From Candidatus Coprocola pullicola (GTDB lineage: Bacteria; Bacillota; Clostridia; Lachnospirales; Anaerotignaceae), in the NCBI GenBank assembly GCA_018715395.1, contig DVLQ01000057.1:1-43500 (forward strand): a stretch of DNA of 43,500 nt. The letters are read 5' to 3'. A program made the position numbers and the translations under genes. The notes beneath the pieces were generated by a model, which searched no databases, was not told the DNA's origin, and saw nothing but the letters and a program-made list of their open reading frames with translations. Of this stretch, positions 38,391 through 43,500 are shown piece by piece; positions within the stretch are counted from its first letter, which is position 1; every line of letters starts with the position of its first letter.

Positions 38391-41033
38391 TTGATGAAGG
38401 AATTAGCAAAAAATTATGATCCCTCAACCGTTGAGGATAGACTATACCAACAGTGGCTGGAAAAGAAATATTTTCATACAGAAATTGATAAAAGAAAAAA
38501 ACCATACTGTATTGTTATGCCGCCGCCAAACATTACAGGGCAGCTTCACATGGGACATGCTTTAGATAATACAATACAGGATATATTGATTCGCTGGAAA
38601 AGAATGGCAGGCTATAATGCCCTTTGGGTACCGGGTATCGACCATGCAAGTATTTCTACAGAGTTAAAAGTAGTACAAAAAATGGCAGAAGAAGGCTTGA
38701 CAAAAGATGACGTTGGCAGAGAGGGCTTTTTGGAAAGAGCATGGGCTTGGAAGGAAGAATATGGCGGTATCATATTAAATCAATTAAAAAAATTAGGCAG
38801 TTCCTGTGATTGGGACAGAGTACGTTTTACAATGGACGAGGGACTTTCTGATGCAGTGTTGGAAGTATTTGTACAGTTATACAAAAAAGGACTCATTTAT
38901 AGAGGAGAAAAAATCATAAACTGGTGCCCAGAGTGTCAAACCACAATTTCCGATGCAGAGGTAAATCATGTAGAGAAAGCCGGTCATTTTTATCACATCA
39001 ATTATCCAGTTGTAGATAGCGATGAAAAGCTTCTTTTAGCAACTACCCGTCCTGAAACAATGCTGGGAGATACTGCTGTTGCAGTACACCCTGAAGACGA
39101 GAGATATCAGCATTTGATTGGCAAAAAATGCATATTGCCATTGGTAGGAAAAGAAATCCCTATTATTGCAGACAGCTATGTTGATAGAGAATTTGGTACA
39201 GGTGTTGTAAAAATTACACCGGCCCATGACCCTAATGATTTTGAAGTAGGATTGCGTCATGATTTGGAAAGAATCAACGTGCTTTATGATAATGGTGTGA
39301 TGAATGAAAATGCCGGAAAATATGCAGGTCTGGATAGATATGAAGCAAGAAAAAAAGTTGTGGCTGATTTAAAAGAACAAGGATATCTTGTAAAAATAGA
39401 GGATATTACTCATGCTGTTGGAACACATGAACGTTGCAATAAAGTAGTAGAGCCTATGATTAAACTGCAATGGTTTGTAAAAATGGAGGAATTGGCAAAA
39501 CCGGCTATAGAAGTATACAAAAATCATTCTCTGCGTTTTATACCGGATAGATTTGGGAAAGTTTATTTGCATTGGCTGGAAAATATAAGAGATTGGTGTA
39601 TTTCTCGCCAACTTTGGTGGGGACACAGAATTCCGGCATATTATTGTGCAGATTGTGGACATATTACAGTTTCCAAAAAAGATCCTCAAAAATGTGAAAA
39701 ATGTGGCTCTACTGCATTGACACAAGATGAAGATACGTTAGATACATGGTTTTCCTCTGCATTATGGCCGTTTTCCACATTGGGCTGGCCTGATGAAAAT
39801 GCCGAAGATTTAAAACAATTTTATCCAACCAGTGTATTGGTAACAGCGTATGACATTATATTTTTCTGGGTTGTAAGAATGGTATTTTCCGGATTGGAAC
39901 AGATGAAAGAAATTCCTTTCCATGATGTATTGATACATGGCTTGATTCGAGATGACCAAGGAAGAAAATTTTCAAAGTCATTGGGAAATGGCATTGACCC
40001 ATTAGATGTAGTAGCAAAATATGGCGCAGACGCTCTTCGTATGATGCTTATTACAGGAAATGCTCCAGGAAATGATATGCGTTTTTATTGGGAAAGATTA
40101 GATTCCAGCAGAAACTTTTTAAATAAGTTGTGGAATGCTTCCCGTTTTGTGTTGATGAATTTGGAAGAAGATTTGTCGGAAGAAATGCCCCAAAATCTCA
40201 CATCTGCTGATAAATGGATACTTTCTAAAGTCAATACATTGGCAAAAAATGTAGAAGAAAATATGCAAAATTATGAACTGGGATTGGCGGCACAGAAAAT
40301 CCATGATTTTCTTTGGGATGAATATTGTGACTGGTATATTGAAATGGTAAAACCTCGTCTGTATAATAAAGAAGACGATACCAGAACAGCCGCTCTTTGG
40401 TCATTGAAAACTGTTTTGATTTCGGCATTAAAACTGCTTCACCCTTATATGCCCTTTATTACAGAAGAATTATTCCAACACATACAATCTAGTGAAGAAA
40501 GTATTATGATTTCTCAATGGCCCACTTTCCAAGAGCAATGGGATTTTGCAGAAAATGAAAAAGAAATTGATATGATAAAAGAAGCTGTGCGTAGTATTCG
40601 TAATATTCGAGCAGAAATGAATGTAGCGCCTTCTAAAAAAGTACAGGTATTTGTTGTTACAGAAAAAAAAGAGGTTGCACAAATATTTGAAAAAGCAAAA
40701 GTTTTCTTTAAAACATTGGCATATGCCAGCGATGTTTTTATACAGGAAGACAAGACAAATGTTGGAGAAGACGCCGTTTCTGTTGTAATTGCCGATGCTG
40801 TGATTTACATGCCTTTTGCAGAATTGGTAGATATTGAAAAAGAAATACAGCGTCTGACAAAAGAAAAAGAAAAGATGGAAAAAGAAATTGAACGTGTTGT
40901 AAACAAACTGAATAACCAAGGATTTGTATCCAAGGCACCTGAAAAAGTGATTGAGGAAGAAAGAGCAAAAGAAGAAAAATATAGAGGTATTTTAGCTCAA
41001 GTAGAAGAAAGACTGGCACAAATGAAAAAATAA
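38391..41033 (+). CDS. valS: Valine-tRNA ligase
   Basis: '[15 protein letters not shown]' (HIGH), '[11 protein letters not shown]' (KMSKS-like), '[17 protein letters not shown]'. Confidence 0.97.
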   Translation: MMKELAKNYDPSTVEDRLYQQWLEKKYFHTEIDKRKKPYCIVMPPPNITGQLHMGHALDNTIQDILIRWKRMAGYNALWVPGIDHASISTELKVVQKMAEEGLTKDDVGREGFLERAWAWKEEYGGIILNQLKKLGSSCDWDRVRFTMDEGLSDAVLEVFVQLYKKGLIYRGEKIINWCPECQTTISDAEVNHVEKAGHFYHINYPVVDSDEKLLLATTRPETMLGDTAVAVHPEDERYQHLIGKKCILPLVGKEIPIIADSYVDREFGTGVVKITPAHDPNDFEVGLRHDLERINVLYDNGVMNENAGKYAGLDRYEARKKVVADLKEQGYLVKIEDITHAVGTHERCNKVVEPMIKLQWFVKMEELAKPAIEVYKNHSLRFIPDRFGKVYLHWLENIRDWCISRQLWWGHRIPAYYCADCGHITVSKKDPQKCEKCGSTALTQDEDTLDTWFSSALWPFSTLGWPDENAEDLKQFYPTSVLVTAYDIIFFWVVRMVFSGLEQMKEIPFHDVLIHGLIRDDQGRKFSKSLGNGIDPLDVVAKYGADALRMMLITGNAPGNDMRFYWERLDSSRNFLNKLWNASRFVLMNLEEDLSEEMPQNLTSADKWILSKVNTLAKNVEENMQNYELGLAAQKIHDFLWDEYCDWYIEMVKPRLYNKEDDTRTAALWSLKTVLISALKLLHPYMPFITEELFQHIQSSEESIMISQWPTFQEQWDFAENEKEIDMIKEAVRSIRNIRAEMNVAPSKKVQVFVVTEKKEVAQIFEKAKVFFKTLAYASDVFIQEDKTNVGEDAVSVVIADAVIYMPFAELVDIEKEIQRLTKEKEKMEKEIERVVNKLNNQGFVSKAPEKVIEEERAKEEKYRGILAQVEERLAQMKK

Positions 41034-41043
41034 TAAATAAACA

Positions 41044-41072
41044 AAACGGCAGGGAGAAATACCCTGCTGTTT
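41044..41072 (+). terminator. Intrinsic terminator after valS
   Basis: AAACGGCAGGG-agaaat-CCCTGCTGTTT. Confidence 0.7.
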
Positions 41073-41091
41073 GTATGCAGAAAAATAAAGT

Positions 41092-41121
41092 TTGACAAAA
41101 AGTGTTACTGTATTTTATACT
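41092..41121 (+). promoter_or_regulatory. Putative sigmaA promoter
   Basis: TTGACA-N18-TATACT upstream of the zinc-ribbon gene. Confidence 0.75.
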
Positions 41122-41144
41122 GAACGGTGAAAGGGGAGAAAAAT

Positions 41145-41468
41145 ATGTTTTGCAGAAATTGTGGAAAAGAAATTGACAATAATATTGTTTCATGTCCTTA
41201 TTGTAATACTTATGTTGCTTCGACACAACAACAAGATGATTTTAAAGATAGCGGAAGCATAGGATGGGGTTTTTTAGGTTGTTGTATTCCGTTGGTAGGA
41301 TTGATATTATACTTGGTATGGAAAGATACAAAGCCTCTCTGCGCAAAAAAAGCAGGAATTGGCGCAGCCATTGGTGTTGCAGTATATGTTTTACTCAGCA
41401 TTGTATTTTTTATATTTATGGTATATTTATTTGCCGCAATAGGAAACTATCCTTATTACTACTATTGA
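41145..41468 (+). CDS. Zinc-ribbon small membrane protein
   Basis: 'MFCRNCGKEIDNNIVSCPYCNTYV' then two hydrophobic helices; RBS AAGGGGAG. Confidence 0.8.
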   Translation: MFCRNCGKEIDNNIVSCPYCNTYVASTQQQDDFKDSGSIGWGFLGCCIPLVGLILYLVWKDTKPLCAKKAGIGAAIGVAVYVLLSIVFFIFMVYLFAAIGNYPYYYY

Positions 41469-41469
41469 T

Positions 41470-41829
41470 ATGAGAAATTTCTTAAAGTTATTTTTTGGCT
41501 GCCATAGTTTGCCGGCAAGGTCTTTTTATTGGAAAGGAAAGCAATTTCCCATTTGTGCTCGCTGCACAGGAGAAGCAGTTGCAATGATATTGGAAGCAAT
41601 GTTATTTGTTTTGACTGGTTGGTATGCCAGCAAAGGCTGGTGTATTGTACTAACATTGCCTCTTGTGGTAGATGGTGTATTGCAATGGAAAACAAAGTGG
41701 TTTAGCAATAATCCATTACGTTTTATTACAGGACTATTTTTTGGCATTGCTGTAGTTTCTATTTTCATACATATGCATTTTTGGTTTTGGGAAATAGCAA
41801 AAAGCATTGTAATGTATTATAAAAAATAA
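41470..41829 (+). CDS. DUF2085-like membrane protein
   Basis: 'FFGCHSLPARSFYWKGKQFPICARCTGEAVAMI' and hydrophobic remainder. Confidence 0.75.
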   Translation: MRNFLKLFFGCHSLPARSFYWKGKQFPICARCTGEAVAMILEAMLFVLTGWYASKGWCIVLTLPLVVDGVLQWKTKWFSNNPLRFITGLFFGIAVVSIFIHMHFWFWEIAKSIVMYYKK

Positions 41830-42300
41830 ATTTAAAGAGGGATTGGGTCATTTCTTTATGTTACTATTTTATTGGCAAAGCTTGTGTAATTGAATTTTAC
41901 AGTTCATTATTTTTAAGTGAAATGAAATCTTAAATAAAGAAAATATTGTTGATGTAAAATAAAGCTGTTTGAGTTAAAATATCTTATAAAGAAAAGAATT
42001 TGCTTTGTGATACAGGACTTATTTTGCACAAAAGAATAATCTGTTATGAATTAGGGGATATCATTACAGTATAGACTTAAATATAAAGAAACGAGATAAT
42101 ATAAAAATATGTCTAAATGGAGCATGGTCAATGATACAAAAAAGTAAAATCAAATGAAAAATAATTGTATATATAAATCCTTCTGAAAGTATGAAATTAT
42201 CACACTATTAAAATGAAAATAAAGCAAAAGCCGGTGTTGTGAACTGCACCCCATTTGTTAGACAGTATGATATACTGAATAACAAGTGGGGTGATTTTTT

Positions 42301-42651
42301 ATGCCAAAAGGAGTAGCAAATAAACGATATACACCGGAATTCAAGCAACTGGTAGTAGAAACAATGCGAGCAGAAGGCTTAAGTCTCAGTGAAACCGCGA
42401 GAAGATTTCACATCAACTGTCTTGGTATTATTAAGCGTTGGGAACAAATCTATCTTGAGGAGGGTCCAAAAGGTTTAGCTGTAGAACGACGAGGACGTAA
42501 AAACACAGGGCAGCCAACAAAACTGTCTAAACCAGTTGAGGAAGACTTGATTGCAGAAAATCAACGGCTGCGAGCAGAAAATGCTTACCTAAAAAATTTG
42601 CAAGCCTTGGTTTTGGAAGAGGAGCGACGCCGGCTCAGAAATCGCTGGTAG
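42301..42651 (+). CDS. IS3-family transposase OrfA (helix-turn-helix)
   Basis: 'KRYTPEFKQLVVETMRAEGLSLSETARRFHINCLGIIKRWEQIYLEEG'. Confidence 0.93.
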   Translation: MPKGVANKRYTPEFKQLVVETMRAEGLSLSETARRFHINCLGIIKRWEQIYLEEGPKGLAVERRGRKNTGQPTKLSKPVEEDLIAENQRLRAENAYLKNLQALVLEEERRRLRNRW

Positions 42652-43490
42652 TTCAAAAACTGAGGCATGATTTTCCGCTTTCCCTTCTGCTGTCAATCGC
42701 TCAACTGCCTCGTGCAACCTTTTACTACCATTTGAAGCGAATGAAAGGTTCAGACAAATATAAAGCAGTAAAAGAAGAAATCACGACAATCTACCATGAA
42801 AACAAAGGTCGATATGGCTATCGTCGTATCACGGCAGAACTACGTAATCGTGGGTTTTACTACAATCATAAAACGATCCAACGGCTGATGAAGCTGCTGG
42901 GTCTGATTTGTCGTGTCAGAATCAAAAAATATCGTTCTTATAAGGGAGAAGTAGGTAAAATTGCGCCAAATCTGCTGCAGCGGGATTTCTATGCAGAAAA
43001 ACCGAATCAGAAATGGGTAACCGATGTTACAGAATTCAGTCTGTTCGGGCAAAAACTGTATCTGTCTGCCCTTCTGGATTTACATAGCAGTTATCTGATC
43101 AGTTATGCCATTTCAGAGCGTCCTGTTTTAAAGATGGTAACCAGTATGCTGGATAAAGCTTTTGAAACTATACCGAATGGAACGGGTCTGATTCTCCATT
43201 CTGACCAAGGATGGCAGTACCAAAACAAGTATTACCGGCAAATGCTCAAGCAAAAAGGTATCCGTCAAAGTATGAGCCGAAAAGGTAACTGTCTGGATAA
43301 TGCTGTTATGGAAAATTTCTTTGGGCTGCTTAAGAGTGAACTTCTCTATCTCCAAAAGTTTCAATCCATAGAACACTTCAAACAGGAGCTGGCAGAATAT
43401 TTGGATTACTACAATAACCAACGAATCAAAGCAAAGCTAAAGGGCTTGCCACCCGCGATTTACAGACAACAAGCCCTTCTGGCTTCTTGA
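42591..43490 (+). CDS. IS3-family transposase OrfB (DDE integrase), probably expressed as OrfAB by -1 frameshifting
   Basis: 'WVTDVTEF', 'LHSDQGWQYQ', 'NCLDNAVMENFFG'; -1 frame open from A AAA AAT at 42591-42597 through ATG 42732. Confidence 0.9.
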   Translation, partial: KKFASLGFGRGATPAQKSLVVQKLRHDFPLSLLLSIAQLPRATFYYHLKRMKGSDKYKAVKEEITTIYHENKGRYGYRRITAELRNRGFYYNHKTIQRLMKLLGLICRVRIKKYRSYKGEVGKIAPNLLQRDFYAEKPNQKWVTDVTEFSLFGQKLYLSALLDLHSSYLISYAISERPVLKMVTSMLDKAFETIPNGTGLILHSDQGWQYQNKYYRQMLKQKGIRQSMSRKGNCLDNAVMENFFGLLKSELLYLQKFQSIEHFKQELAEYLDYYNNQRIKAKLKGLPPAIYRQQALLAS

Positions 43491-43500
43491 ACAATTTTAA

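Larger units (their letters stand above)
42240..43500 (+). mobile_element. IS3-family insertion sequence (right end beyond window)
   Basis: Left end TGAACTGCACCCCATTTGTTAGACAG followed by orfA/orfB; right terminal repeat not contained. Confidence 0.85.

Noticed and set aside
40470-41226. Antisense ORFs rich in Phe/Cys at the end of valS
   Set aside because: Shadow of Lys/Glu-rich coiled-coil codons in valS.
41830-42239. Possible hidden gene or RNA between DUF2085 gene and the IS3 element
   Set aside because: AT-rich, no ORF with RBS and no convincing terminator or strong stem; nothing supportable from sequence alone.
1-43500. CRISPR arrays, tRNA/rRNA genes, toxin-antitoxin or defence islands
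   Set aside because: No regularly spaced repeat-spacer pattern, cloverleaf with CCA context, or recognisable defence or toxin domains were seen; absence by eye is not exhaustive.

Overview
Low-GC, spore-forming Firmicutes (Clostridia-like) chromosomal window, mostly conserved housekeeping and sporulation genes. In order: the 3' part of an unidentified structured RNA with a strong terminator (1-218); two decayed IS200/IS605-like tnpA remnants; ridA-ilvA-azlC-azlD; a heavily decayed IS110-family transposase remnant on the minus strand; the spoVAA-AB-AC-AD-AE operon; an HD-domain gene; a minus-strand four-gene operon (HSL-type esterase, HHxxxDG acyltransferase-like protein, DUF6320-like membrane protein, small zinc-ribbon protein); a PilZ gene; ruvAB; a Fur-family regulator; addB; two M16 peptidases; lgt; a third IS200-like remnant; a dcw cluster (mraZ, rsmH, ftsL, pbpB-like, spoVD-like, murE, murF, mraY, murD, ftsW/spoVE); a T-box upstream of valS; two small membrane-protein genes; and an IS3-family element running to the window edge. 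No CRISPR array, tRNA, defence island or clearly novel multi-gene system was seen. The best leads are: the unidentified RNA at the left edge; a 21-bp terminator hairpin ending directly at the spoVD-like start codon; an exact 10-bp-period repeat array (MraZ operator) before mraZ; a possible decayed IS110 bridge-RNA end abutting spoVAA; and the esterase/acyltransferase/DUF6320 operon. All product calls come from reading motifs and remembered family features; no database search was run.
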